The notes beneath the pieces are model-generated. The model saw only the letters and a list, made by a program, of their open reading frames with translations. It did not search any database and had not been told where the DNA came from. The position numbers and the translations under genes are program-made. From Selenomonadaceae bacterium (GTDB lineage: Bacteria > Bacillota > Negativicutes > Selenomonadales > Selenomonadaceae), in the NCBI GenBank assembly GCA_017553205.1, contig JAFZMV010000132.1, positions 1 to 64,000 of the forward strand: a stretch of DNA of 64,000 nt. The letters run 5' to 3'. Below are positions 25,965 to 34,766 of this stretch, in pieces; the stretch's first letter is position 1; each line of letters begins with the position of its first letter.

Positions 25965-27778
25965 TTTAAACTCCAAACTTTATTTTGATAATCTGCACGG
26001 TAACTCTGTCCGTCTGCACTTAAAACAAAATTTCCTGCCTGTCCGTTGACTATCAAAGAGCCTCCGTCAGTAAACTGCAAATGAACTCCGTTATCTGTAA
26101 TAGTTGCAGTCGGAATTTGTTCCTTAGTTATTCCCAATAAATTTATGGTGTCATTTGAATCTGCATTGTTTATAAAGTCGCCACCGTTTCCGGAACCGTA
26201 GAAAAATACATCTTGTCCTGAACCGCCGTTTAAAATATCTGTCGCATAACCGTTTCCGCCCCAAAGACTGCTTCCGCCGTTTCCTGCCGTGATTGTATTA
26301 GAGGCATTGTCTGCACCGATTATCATTTCAGTTCCCGAATAATTTTCGCCGTTTATATCTTCGACACCGCTTGCCATATAAGCATAAGACGGAAGATTTC
26401 CGCTTGGATTTACAATATCTATAACTTTATTTCTTGCGTCACGAATGTGAAGTTTTCCACTTGAAGAATTTAAAATTAAATCGTCGCCGGAAACTGCAAC
26501 GCCTGTATAATCCGTCCAATAACTTATGCTGTCTGAAGATTTGTATTTACTGATAATATTTTCTCCGCCGTTGTAGGTGAAATTAACAGGTGTTTTAGAA
26601 TTTCCGATTTGCGTATCTACATTTAAACTTTGCTGACAGAGATAACGCAAGAACATATAACCCGCAGTGTAACGAATACTGGTTCCTGTCCCTTGTTCCA
26701 ATGCCATCGCTTTTGAAAGTTTTTCGCTATTTTCCGCTAAACTTGTGATGGTATCTGTTTCTTGAGCTTCAGAATCGTCCAAGCCTTGAACAAGTTCGGC
26801 TACACCTTCAGTAAAAAATTCAGGAGAGTTGTCTTTAATAATTCCTTTACCGAACATAGTAGCATGAATCAATTCATGGGCGATTGTTCTGTCTAAATAA
26901 CTTTGTTGAGATCCGCCTTCAATTTCGGTATTTCCGTTTTGGTCGGCAGGATCAATTATGGCATATAATGGGACATTTATTGTCATTGAAATTTTATCAG
27001 TCGGAACAGTCATTTGAGCAGAATCAACTGGGCTCGTTGCTGCCTGTGTATCTGTAAACCAACCGCCACCCGCGAATTGAATTACTATAGTTTTGCCGTC
27101 AAAATCCAATCCGTAAGAATCATAGGCAAGTTTCAAGCCCTGATTAAGCCAAAAACCATACAAACCTTTAATAACAGTTTCCATTCCTGAAATCATTTGT
27201 TCACCGGTTATAGACTCTGTAAAAAATTCGTCAGTGTATGAATCAACAGTAGAAATATCTTTAAAATATTTTTCGGTTATTTCTGAATCGCTCATATCTT
27301 TCAACATTTCTTGAGTAACACCGCGAAAGTCATACATTTTTGTGAAACTTGCGGGCCATTCGACATAATAAGTAAAAGTTTGCCCGTCATTTCCTGTATA
27401 AGTGTGCGTAGTAGTTGAGCCTGCAGTAGGTAAAGGCAAATACGTTAAGTCAAAATCTTCGGGAACAATAGTTACAGCATTTTTTAAAGTGGATCCGCCC
27501 GCATTTAAACCTGTAATCGCACCTGTGTCTGCAGTATTATCATTATCAGCACCGAGAACAATTCCAGAAGTTTCTTTCAGTCTTTCGGCTGTATCTGAAT
27601 AAGTTTCAGTGTCTGTAACATCATGAACAAAATTATTTATTGCGTCCTGTAAACTTGCAAAATGTGAAACTGTTCTGACTGCATCATTAAGAATAGTGAC
27701 ACCATTTGCATTTCCATTACTTGAATAATTTTTCATTGCGTTGAAAAAATCTTTCATCGTGTTCACTGCAGTTGACAT
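25961..27778 (-). CDS. RTX-like secreted protein with an internal zinc metalloprotease domain
   Basis: The protein has 605 residues. Residues 1-75 form a helical N-terminal domain (STAVNTMKDFF, VRTVSHF, LQDAINNF). Residues about 80-325 are a metallopeptidase-like domain with HELIH at 301-305 and a downstream Glu at 324 in FFTEGVAEL. That spacing suits a gluzincin zinc site. Residues about 365-500 are shared with the upstream paralogue. Residues about 485-560 resemble calcium-binding RTX blades (GGNGYATDILNGGSGQDVF). No Sec signal is seen, so type I secretion is inferred. Its partner at 27800 has the same ends without the protease. A strong AGGAGG site precedes ATG. Confidence 0.82.
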   Translation of the reverse strand: MSTAVNTMKDFFNAMKNYSSNGNANGVTILNDAVRTVSHFASLQDAINNFVHDVTDTETYSDTAERLKETSGIVLGADNDNTADTGAITGLNAGGSTLKNAVTIVPEDFDLTYLPLPTAGSTTTHTYTGNDGQTFTYYVEWPASFTKMYDFRGVTQEMLKDMSDSEITEKYFKDISTVDSYTDEFFTESITGEQMISGMETVIKGLYGFWLNQGLKLAYDSYGLDFDGKTIVIQFAGGGWFTDTQAATSPVDSAQMTVPTDKISMTINVPLYAIIDPADQNGNTEIEGGSQQSYLDRTIAHELIHATMFGKGIIKDNSPEFFTEGVAELVQGLDDSEAQETDTITSLAENSEKLSKAMALEQGTGTSIRYTAGYMFLRYLCQQSLNVDTQIGNSKTPVNFTYNGGENIISKYKSSDSISYWTDYTGVAVSGDDLILNSSSGKLHIRDARNKVIDIVNPSGNLPSYAYMASGVEDINGENYSGTEMIIGADNASNTITAGNGGSSLWGGNGYATDILNGGSGQDVFFYGSGNGGDFINNADSNDTINLLGITKEQIPTATITDNGVHLQFTDGGSLIVNGQAGNFVLSADGQSYRADYQNKVWSLN

Positions 27779-27799
27779 AAAAAAATACCTCCTAAAAAA

Positions 27800-28897
27800 T
27801 TATTCTGCAATCCAAACTTTATTTTGATAATCTGCACGGTAACTCTGTCCGTCTGCACTTAAAACAAAATTTCCTGCCTGTCCGTTGACAGTCAAAGTTT
27901 CGCCGTCAGAAATTTGAATACTAACTCCGTTGTCAGTGATATTTGCACTTGAAATTTGTTCTACAGTTATTCCAAATAAATTTATGCTGTCATTTGAATC
28001 GGCATTATTGATAATGTCATTGCCGTTTTCGTAGCCGTAGAAAAATACATCTTGTCCCGAACCGCCGTTTAAAATATCTTCTGTGTTTCCGTTTCCTCCC
28101 CAAAGACTGCTGCCGTCATTTCCTGCCGTGATTATATTGGAGGCATTATCAGCACCGATTATAATTTCAATTCCTGAATAACTTGTGCCGTTCAAATCTC
28201 CCGCACTGTTTGCCATGTAAGCATAAGACGGAAGATTTTCAGAGGTACCGAAAATATTTACAAGTTGATCTCTTGCGTCACGAATATAAAGTTTTCCGCT
28301 TGAAGAATTTAAAATTAAATCGTTGCCCGAAACTTCAACGCCTGCAAGATTTGTCGAATAATTTATTGAGTCTGCAGATTTATAGTTACTGATAATATTT
28401 TCTCCGCCGTCATAATTGAAATTTATTGCAAATCCGTCATGACCAATTTGAGTACCTACATTTAAACTTTGCTGACAGAGATAACGCAGTAACATATAAC
28501 CTGCCGCATATCCCAATACATTTCCCGTTCCCAGTGCAACTGACATTGCGTTGTAAAGAATTTCAGGTTTCTGAACCACATATTCTATTAAAGAAGAATT
28601 TTCCGAGTCGTAGTCGTCCAAATCCTGAACAAGTTTGCTTAATGCTGTCACGGTGTTTGTATTGTTTGCATTGAGAACAACTGCGGAAAATTCTTTCAAA
28701 CTTTCGGCTATATCAGAATATTCTTCATCGCCTGCAACGTCATCAATAAAATGATTTATCGCGTCCTGCAAACCTGAAAAATGTGAAACTGTTCTGACTG
28801 CATAATCAAGAAGAGTAACTGAGTCTGCATTTGAATAATTTTGATAATTTTTCAGGACGTTGAAAAAATCTTTCATCGTGTTTACTGCAGTTGACAT
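27800..28897 (-). CDS. RTX-like protein, paralogue lacking the metalloprotease domain
   Basis: The 365-residue protein is a near copy of the downstream 605-residue protein. The first 75 residues (MSTAVNTMKDFFN start) and the last 240 or so align closely, including identical DNA over the final codons. The 240 residues holding HELIH are absent as one clean block. The remaining junction still shows the LVQDLDD and AAGYMLLRYLCQQSLN segments that flank that domain. RTX-like blades (GGNGNTEDILNGGSGQDVF) are retained. It may be a non-catalytic partner, a decoy, or the ancestral form before domain insertion. It follows deoD by 15 nt with an AGGAGG site. Confidence 0.8.
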   Translation of the reverse strand: MSTAVNTMKDFFNVLKNYQNYSNADSVTLLDYAVRTVSHFSGLQDAINHFIDDVAGDEEYSDIAESLKEFSAVVLNANNTNTVTALSKLVQDLDDYDSENSSLIEYVVQKPEILYNAMSVALGTGNVLGYAAGYMLLRYLCQQSLNVGTQIGHDGFAINFNYDGGENIISNYKSADSINYSTNLAGVEVSGNDLILNSSSGKLYIRDARDQLVNIFGTSENLPSYAYMANSAGDLNGTSYSGIEIIIGADNASNIITAGNDGSSLWGGNGNTEDILNGGSGQDVFFYGYENGNDIINNADSNDSINLFGITVEQISSANITDNGVSIQISDGETLTVNGQAGNFVLSADGQSYRADYQNKVWIAE

Positions 28898-28912
28898 AAA
28901 AAATTTTCCTCC

Positions 28913-29656
28913 TTACTCAATGACAGTTTCCAACGCAATTTTTATCATTTCGTTAAAATCTTTTTCGCGTTCTTCTGCCGGAGATTCTTCACCGCGTCCG
29001 AGATGATCACTGACTGTAAAAAGTGCAAGCCCTTGAACATTTGCGGCGGCGGCAAGCATGTAGAGTGCGGCAGATTCCATTTCAACCGCCAAAATTCCAT
29101 GCTGAATCATTTTTTGATCCAGTGTCAAACCGTTTGAAGAAAAAATTCCGTTCTCTCTGCAGTAGTCATTATAAAAATAATCCGTGCAGAAAACATTTCC
29201 TACTTTTACGGGAATATTTAATTTTTTCGCGTTCTCAACTGCCTTGCTTAAAAGTTCATAATCGGCAAGCAAAGAAAAACTTATTGCCCCGCCGAAAACT
29301 TGACGAACAATCGAAGAATCTGTAGAAGTTCCTTGAGCAATGACAACATCACGCAATTTTAATTTTTCATGCATGCCGCCACATGTTCCGACGCGAATCA
29401 ATTTTTTTGCCCCGTAAACATGAATCAATTCATGAACATAAATAGAAAATGAAGGGATACCCATGCCCGTCGCTTGAACAGTTACGGGAATATTTTTATA
29501 TTTTCCTGTGAATCCGTAAACATTTCTGATTTCGTTATATTTTTTAACGTCGCTCAAAAAATTTTCAGCAATAAATTTTGCTCTAAGAGGATCGCCTGGC
29601 AGTAAAACTCTTTCGGCAATATCTCCGATTTCTGCAGAATTATGCGGTGTTGCCAT
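28913..29656 (-). CDS. deoD: Purine-nucleoside phosphorylase, DeoD type
   Basis: This 247-residue hexameric phosphorylase cleaves purine (deoxy)nucleosides with phosphate in salvage. Motifs are ATPHNSAEIGDIAERVLLPG, the GMGIPSFSIYVHELI stretch, RVGTCGG, VEMESAALYMLAA with the ribose-binding Met-Glu, and VSDHLGRGEE with the catalytic Asp. The ORF is open to 29710. The ATG at 29656 has GGGAGG upstream and gives the family N-terminus. A terminator separates it from fabF. The RTX-like genes follow directly and may share its transcript. Confidence 0.95.
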   Translation of the reverse strand: MATPHNSAEIGDIAERVLLPGDPLRAKFIAENFLSDVKKYNEIRNVYGFTGKYKNIPVTVQATGMGIPSFSIYVHELIHVYGAKKLIRVGTCGGMHEKLKLRDVVIAQGTSTDSSIVRQVFGGAISFSLLADYELLSKAVENAKKLNIPVKVGNVFCTDYFYNDYCRENGIFSSNGLTLDQKMIQHGILAVEMESAALYMLAAAANVQGLALFTVSDHLGRGEESPAEEREKDFNEMIKIALETVIE

Positions 29657-29680
29657 TGTAAAAAAACCTCCCTTAATTTT

Positions 29681-29718
29681 ATAAAAAACCCCAAAACTTT
29701 TTTCAAGCATTGGGGTTT
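29681..29718 (-). terminator. Terminator of the fab transcript
   Basis: On the minus strand AACCCCAA (29710-29717) and TTGGGGTT (29687-29694) form a stem followed by TTTTTTAT, 20 nt past the fabF stop. Confidence 0.8.
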
Positions 29719-29735
29719 AAATTTTTATTCAGTAT

Positions 29736-30980
29736 TCAATCAGAAAATTTTTTCAAAACTATACAAGCATTATGCCCGCCGAATCCAAACGAATTTGAAA
29801 TTGCAACATTGACATTCTGTTCGCGTGATTTATTCGGAACATAATCAAGGTCTAAACCTTCGTCAGGAGTTTCATAATTTATTGTTGGCGGAAGAGTAGA
29901 TTTTTCAATAGCGAAAACTGATGCAATAACTTCAACTGCTCCCGTCGCTCCAAGTAAATGCCCTGTCATGGATTTTGTGGAAGATACGGCAAGTTTATAG
30001 GCATGTTCTCCGAAAACTTTTTTAATAGCCTCTGTCTCTCCCAAATCGTTGAAATGTGTAGAAGTTCCATGAGCATTTATATAGTCAACTTCTTCAGGTT
30101 TAATTCCTGCGTCGTCAATGGCAAGTTGCATGCATTTTGCTTGATATTCTCCGCCGGGTGCGGGTGTTGTAATGTGATACGCGTCGTCATTTCTTCCGTA
30201 GCCGATAACTTCCGCGTAAATTTTTGCACCGCGTTTTTTTGCATGTTCAAGATTTTCAAGAATAACAATTCCTGCACCCTCGCCCATAACAAAACCGCTG
30301 CGATTTTTATCGAAAGGTCTTGAGGCATGTTCAGGATCGTCATTGTGACTCGTGCAGAGTGCTTTCATCGAACAAAAACCGGCAATTCCCGCAGGAGAAA
30401 TTGCCGCCTCTGCTCCGCCTGCAAACATTATTTCAGCCTCTCCGCTTGCAATTATGCGGTAAGCGTCGCCGATAGAATTTGTACCGCTTGCACAGGCAGT
30501 AACAATACATTCGGCAGGTCCATGAACATTCATTGCGATGGCAACTTGACCAGCCGCCATGTTTGCAATCATCATGGGAATAAAAAACGGGCTGATTCTT
30601 GAAGGACCTTTGTCAAAAAGTTTTTCGTATTGTGAGTGCAAAGTATCCATTCCGCCGATACCTGCACCGACAAAAACTCCAACTCTGTCGCGGTCAACTT
30701 TTTCCAAATCAAGTTTTGAATCTTCCAATGCAAGTTTTGCCGCCGCAATAGCAAAATGAGCGTATCTGTCCATGCGTTTCAATTCTTTTTTGTCGATAAA
30801 ATCTTCAGGATTAAAATCCAAAACTTCACCGGCAATTTGTGAAGTATGCTCTGACGCATCAAAACGAGTAATTTTTCCGATACCGTTTTTTCCTTCAGTC
30901 AGTCCGGCAAAAAAATTGTCTTTGCCGATACCGATAGGAGTAACTGGTCCCAAACCTGTAATAACTACACGATTTTTCAA
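29736..30980 (-). CDS. fabF: 3-oxoacyl-ACP synthase II
   Basis: FabF is the elongating condensing enzyme of fatty-acid synthesis. The 414-residue protein has VVITGLGPVTPIG at the start, the nucleophile Cys in VTACASGTNSIGDA, and the two catalytic histidines in HGTSTHFNDLGE and KSMTGHLLGATGAVE. The C-terminus carries NSFGFGGHN. The start codon is TTG after GGGGG. A heptamer-type element fills the spacer upstream, between fabK and fabF. Confidence 0.97.
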   Translation of the reverse strand: MKNRVVITGLGPVTPIGIGKDNFFAGLTEGKNGIGKITRFDASEHTSQIAGEVLDFNPEDFIDKKELKRMDRYAHFAIAAAKLALEDSKLDLEKVDRDRVGVFVGAGIGGMDTLHSQYEKLFDKGPSRISPFFIPMMIANMAAGQVAIAMNVHGPAECIVTACASGTNSIGDAYRIIASGEAEIMFAGGAEAAISPAGIAGFCSMKALCTSHNDDPEHASRPFDKNRSGFVMGEGAGIVILENLEHAKKRGAKIYAEVIGYGRNDDAYHITTPAPGGEYQAKCMQLAIDDAGIKPEEVDYINAHGTSTHFNDLGETEAIKKVFGEHAYKLAVSSTKSMTGHLLGATGAVEVIASVFAIEKSTLPPTINYETPDEGLDLDYVPNKSREQNVNVAISNSFGFGGHNACIVLKKFSD

Positions 30981-31000
30981 AATGCAACCCCCTTCTAATA

Positions 31001-31093
31001 GTTAGGAGTTAGGAATTAGGAGTTAGGAATTGAGATTTGAAAAAGTTTTTTTATTTCTTTAATTCCTCCTTCCTCATTCCAAATTCCTAATTG
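31001..31093. repeat. Heptamer-type intergenic inverted repeat (fabF-fabK)
   Basis: The plus-strand arm 31001-31034 is built of TTAGGAG/TTAGGAA units. The complementary arm 31060-31093 (AATTCCTCCTTCCTCATTCC and on) lies beyond an AT-rich loop. The far arm supplies the fabK stop codon (TAG). Confidence 0.85.
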
Positions 31094-32034
31094 TAACAAT
31101 TTTCGACTTCCGCAAGTAAATTACTCATAATTTCTTTGACGGACAAAATTTTTTTAATTCGCGGCATATATTCTCCTGTAAAGACTAATCCTGTTTCAAC
31201 ATCGCCCTGCTGTGCTCTTGTCAAAGCCCTGACTATACAGAAATTATGTTTACATGCCTTTAAACAAGAATCACAGACTTTCGGCGGGACTCTTCCTTCC
31301 ATTACTCTTTTTGAAAATGGAGTTCTTACAGCACGTCCCGGAAGTCCTACAGGGCTGTTAATAACAACAACGTCATCTGCCTGCGATTTTAAATAATACT
31401 CTTTGAGAGTCGGTGCGGCATTTGATTCCAGACTTGCGGCAAATCTTGAACCCATTTGAACTCCGTTTGCTCCCATTCTGAACATATCCGCAATATCTTT
31501 TCCGCTCAAAACTCCGCCCGCCGCTATTACAGGAATTTTTACGGCGGCTCTTATCGGCTCAATCAATTCACGAACTGAAATATCTGTTCCGAGATGTCCG
31601 CCCGCCTCTTTTCCTTCAACGACGATGGCAGAGGCTCCGAGTTTTTCGGAAATTTTCGCAAGCTTAACCGAAGAAACTATCGGGACAATAGGCGTGCCTG
31701 ATTCTTTTCCAAAACCAAAAATATCTCTGGAAAAACCTGCACCAGCCACAATTAAATCAATTCCCGCGTCAATCGCAGTTTTGACAATTCCGACAAAATC
31801 ACTTGCCGCAACCATGATATTTATTCCGATAATTCCGTCAGTCAAAGACCGTGCCAATTTTATTTCATAACGTAATTCAGGGTGCGACATGCCGGAAGCC
31901 GCAATTAAACCTATGCCGCCTTCATTCGCGACCGCCGCCGCAAGTCTTGCCGTCGACAGTCTTATAGCCATGCCTCCCTGAACGATCGGCACTTTCGCAA
32001 CCTTATTTCCTATTTTGAGTTCAGGAAGTTTCAT
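31087..32034 (-). CDS. fabK: FabK-like enoyl-ACP reductase / nitronate monooxygenase family flavoprotein
   Basis: This 315-residue FMN TIM-barrel protein shows IVQGGMAIRLSTARLAAAVANEGG, GINIMVA, EGKEAGGHLG with the catalytic His, VIAAGGVLSG, and GANGVQMGSRF. Position between fabG-acpP and fabF supports an enoyl-ACP reductase role, and no fabI is seen. Unlike classical FabK it ends with a cysteine cluster (CDSCLKACKHNFC, about residue 262), seen in the YrpB-like flavin oxidoreductase branch. The specific activity is therefore not certain. ATG at 32034 (TTGGAG upstream) is preferred to TTG at 32049. Confidence 0.8.
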   Translation of the reverse strand: MKLPELKIGNKVAKVPIVQGGMAIRLSTARLAAAVANEGGIGLIAASGMSHPELRYEIKLARSLTDGIIGINIMVAASDFVGIVKTAIDAGIDLIVAGAGFSRDIFGFGKESGTPIVPIVSSVKLAKISEKLGASAIVVEGKEAGGHLGTDISVRELIEPIRAAVKIPVIAAGGVLSGKDIADMFRMGANGVQMGSRFAASLESNAAPTLKEYYLKSQADDVVVINSPVGLPGRAVRTPFSKRVMEGRVPPKVCDSCLKACKHNFCIVRALTRAQQGDVETGLVFTGEYMPRIKKILSVKEIMSNLLAEVENCYN

Positions 32035-32063
32035 AGATTCACGCTCCAATCTTTCCCCGCCTT

Positions 32064-32100
32064 TAAAAAAACCCGCGAAGAATTTTCACCTTCACGGGTA
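32064..32100 (-). terminator. Terminator after acpP
   Basis: On the minus strand ACCCGTGAAG (32090-32099) pairs with CTTCGCGGGT (32071-32080), followed by TTTTTTT. It lies between acpP and fabK. Confidence 0.85.
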
Positions 32101-32139
32101 AATTTAAACGTATTCCGAATTCTGTTTTACTTAAAAATT

Positions 32140-32373
32140 TCAGTTTTCTCCGCCGTCTATGTATTTTACAACATCTTCTACGGTTTTAATTTTTTCGGCT
32201 TTTTCGTCGGGAATTTCGATATTGAATTCTTCCTCGAAAGCCATGATCAATTCAACTATGTCAAGAGAATCCGCACCGAGATCATCAACAAAAGTTGATG
32301 TCATCTGAACCTCATCAGGATCAGAACCAAGCTGATCGACCACAATTTTTTTAACCTGCTCAAATGTTGACAC
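32140..32373 (-). CDS. acpP: Acyl carrier protein
   Basis: The 77-residue acidic carrier has the phosphopantetheine attachment serine in [18 protein letters not shown]. It carries fatty-acyl intermediates between the Fab enzymes encoded on both sides. The start is GTG with GGAG about 11 nt upstream; an ATG nearer the site is out of frame. It follows fabG and is closed by a strong terminator, beyond which fabK begins. Confidence 0.97.
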   Translation of the reverse strand: MSTFEQVKKIVVDQLGSDPDEVQMTSTFVDDLGADSLDIVELIMAFEEEFNIEIPDEKAEKIKTVEDVVKYIDGGEN

Positions 32374-32404
32374 TACACATGCCAGCTCCTTTCAAATACA
32401 TTAG

Positions 32405-33148
32405 TTACATTGCCATACCGCCATCAACGCAGATAACTTGACCGGTAATATAAGCCGCCTCGTCAGATACCAAGAACAAGACAGTATTTGCAATGTCTTC
32501 GGGATTTCCAATTCTTCCCAATGGTATTTTTTCAATAAGACCTGTTTTAATTTTTTCGGGGATTGTTTCAGTCATGTCAGTACAGATAAAACCGGGAGCA
32601 ACAGCATTTACAGTTATTCCGCGTGGTGCAAATTCTTTTGCCGCAGACTTAGTAAAACCGATTATGCCAGCTTTTGCCGCAGAATAATTTGTCTGCCCTG
32701 CATTTCCCATTAAACCGACTACCGACGACATATTAACAATTCTTCCGCTGTGCTGTTTCATCATCAGTCGCGTGACAGCTTTAGTGCAGTTGAACACGCC
32801 TTTTAAATTCGTTGCTATAACCTCATCAAAATCTGATTCGCTCATTTTCATCAAAAGATTATCGCGAGTAATTCCGGCATTATTCACTAAAATATCAATT
32901 TTTCCCCAAGTATCAACAACAGTTTTTATAACTTCGCTGACCTTTTCAAAATTTGAAATATCTCCTTGAACAAGCAGAGCCTCTCCGCCTTTTGATTCAA
33001 TTTCGCTTTTGACTTCTTCGGCTTTTTTTACGTTACCCGCAAAATTTATCGCAACTTTTGCACCCTCTTCTGCAAGTTTTAAAGCTGTTGCACGTCCGAT
33101 TCCGCGAGATGCTCCTGTCACCAGTGCAACCTTTTCAGAAAGTTTCAT
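32405..33148 (-). CDS. fabG: 3-oxoacyl-ACP reductase
   Basis: This 247-residue short-chain dehydrogenase reduces beta-ketoacyl-ACP with NADPH. The Rossmann motif TGASRGIGRAT, the NNAG strand, the catalytic Ser of NMSSVVG and the YSAAK Tyr/Lys pair are intact. The C-terminal YITGQVICVDGGMAM is typical. ATG at 33148 sits 9 nt after GGGGAGG. The gene follows rplQ by about 70 nt with no terminator visible between them. Fatty-acid genes may thus be read from the ribosomal alpha operon. Confidence 0.97.
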   Translation of the reverse strand: MKLSEKVALVTGASRGIGRATALKLAEEGAKVAINFAGNVKKAEEVKSEIESKGGEALLVQGDISNFEKVSEVIKTVVDTWGKIDILVNNAGITRDNLLMKMSESDFDEVIATNLKGVFNCTKAVTRLMMKQHSGRIVNMSSVVGLMGNAGQTNYSAAKAGIIGFTKSAAKEFAPRGITVNAVAPGFICTDMTETIPEKIKTGLIEKIPLGRIGNPEDIANTVLFLVSDEAAYITGQVICVDGGMAM

Positions 33149-33217
33149 ACAGCACACCCTCCCCGCGAGAATATATCACAAACAATTTTTGTTGTCTACA
33201 GATTTAATATCCAAATT

Positions 33218-33556
33218 TTAAACAAGCTCAATTAAAACCATCGGGGCGGCATCTCCGCGTCTGGGACCAAGTTTCAAAATTCTTGTGTAACCGCCTGCAC
33301 GGTCATTGTATTTTTCCGGAATTTCTTCAAAAATTTTATGGACAACACCGACATCAGCCACAGCTTTAATCGCAAGACGGCGGGCAGTAAGATCGCCACG
33401 TTTTGCAAGCGTGATAACTTTATCCGCATATCTGCGAAGTTCTTTAGCTTTTGCTTCGGTAGTTTCGATACGTCCATGAGTAAAAAATGCGGCAAGCAGA
33501 CTTTTAATCAACGCTTTTCTTGCTCCGCTGTTTCTGCCGAGTTTTCTATGACTCAT
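33218..33556 (-). CDS. rplQ: 50S ribosomal protein L17 (bL17)
   Basis: The protein has 112 residues, the usual length, and sits near the peptide exit tunnel. [16 protein letters not shown] and [18 protein letters not shown] are family hallmarks. The C-terminus [20 protein letters not shown] is complete. It is the last gene of the alpha operon, 24 nt after rpoA. The cobalt-transporter or truA genes that often follow in Firmicutes are replaced by fabG. Confidence 0.97.
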   Translation of the reverse strand: MSHRKLGRNSGARKALIKSLLAAFFTHGRIETTEAKAKELRRYADKVITLAKRGDLTARRLAIKAVADVGVVHKIFEEIPEKYNDRAGGYTRILKLGPRRGDAAPMVLIELV

Positions 33557-33580
33557 TTTAATATCCTCTCTTCTTAATTC

Positions 33581-34627
33581 TTAGAGTTCAGCTTCATCCG
33601 CTTCGAGCGGTTCATCACCGGGCTTAAGCGATAATTCGCTATCGGAAAGTTTTTTCTTGACTTCTTCAAGAGATTTCCGCCCGAGATTGCGGACTTTCAT
33701 CAACTCATCTTCAGTCATTGCGACAAGATCTCTGACGGTGTTTATATTTGCACGTTTCAAACAATTGAAAGAACGCACGGACAAATCCAAATCCTCAATA
33801 GTCATATCGAGTTTTTGAGAAACTTCAGTTTCCTGAACTTCGCCTTCAGTGACAGGCGGTTCTTCTTCGTGAAGAACTTCTTGTTCGGGATTTTCACCGA
33901 ATGCACCGTAAACATATTTGAAAGGTCTCAACTGATCTATCAAAGTGCTTACTGCTTTTCCGACTGCCTCATCAGGATTCAAAGTGCCGTTTGTCCAAAC
34001 GTCCAAAACTAATTTGTCAAAGTCCATTTCAGTTCCGACACGAGTATCCTGCACTTCATATTTCACGCGGGTAACTGGCGAAAAAATCGAATCAATAGGA
34101 ATTGTTCCGATTGCCGCATCAGGAGTTTTATTCTTGTTCTTCTCCGCTGAAACATATCCATGCCCACATTCAACAGTCATTTCAATGTGAAGTTTTCCGT
34201 TTTCATTGAGCGTTGCAATATGAAGGTCTTTATTGACGACTTCAACCGAACTTCCTTCGGTATCAATGTCCGCCGCAGTAACTTCTCCTTCTCCTTCAAA
34301 ATCAAGACGAATTTGAAACTTTTGGTTTTCAATTTCTTCATCTTCAAGAAGGTCTTCGTCAACTTTCAAGCAAAGCTGTTTGATATTCAAAACGATAGTT
34401 GTAATATCTTCTTTGACACCCGGAAGAGTAGAAAACTCATGAAGAACTCCGTCAACTTTTATCGAAGTTACCGCCGCACCTTCTAAAGATGAAAGCAACA
34501 TTCTGCGAAGGCTGTTTCCGATCGTATGACCGTAACCGCGTTCCAAAGGTTCATATACAAAGCGTCCGAAACATCCGTCATTGCTGATCTCGGTTATTTC
34601 AATTTTCGGTTTTTCAAAATCTGTCAT
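33581..34627 (-). CDS. rpoA: RNA polymerase alpha subunit
   Basis: The protein has 348 residues against about 315 for B. subtilis. The N-terminal dimerisation domain (RGYGHTIGNSLRRMLLSSL, GAAVTSIKVDGV) is followed by a longer acidic linker (EEEPPVTEGEVQETEVSQ, about residues 252-275). The C-terminal domain that contacts UP elements and activators comes next (NTVRDLVAMTEDELMKVRNLGRKS). The tail is also acidic. A heptamer-type element separates it from rpsD. Confidence 0.97.
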   Translation of the reverse strand: MTDFEKPKIEITEISNDGCFGRFVYEPLERGYGHTIGNSLRRMLLSSLEGAAVTSIKVDGVLHEFSTLPGVKEDITTIVLNIKQLCLKVDEDLLEDEEIENQKFQIRLDFEGEGEVTAADIDTEGSSVEVVNKDLHIATLNENGKLHIEMTVECGHGYVSAEKNKNKTPDAAIGTIPIDSIFSPVTRVKYEVQDTRVGTEMDFDKLVLDVWTNGTLNPDEAVGKAVSTLIDQLRPFKYVYGAFGENPEQEVLHEEEPPVTEGEVQETEVSQKLDMTIEDLDLSVRSFNCLKRANINTVRDLVAMTEDELMKVRNLGRKSLEEVKKKLSDSELSLKPGDEPLEADEAEL

Positions 34628-34649
34628 TTAAAATATTCCCCCATTCTAA

Positions 34650-34766
34650 TAATTAGGAATTAGGAAGTAGGAGTTAGGAGTTAGGAATGGAGATTTGAAA
34701 AAGTTTTTTCTTTATTTCATTCCTCATTCCACATTCCTAATTAACGAAGTTCCACATTCCTAATTA
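34650..34766. repeat. Heptamer-type intergenic inverted repeat (rpoA-rpsD)
   Basis: The arm at 34650-34692 (AATTAGGAATTAGGAAGTAG and on) opposes an arm at 34719-34743. An extra copy of the second arm lies at 34748-34766, directly abutting the rpsD stop codon. This is the longest copy. Confidence 0.85.
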
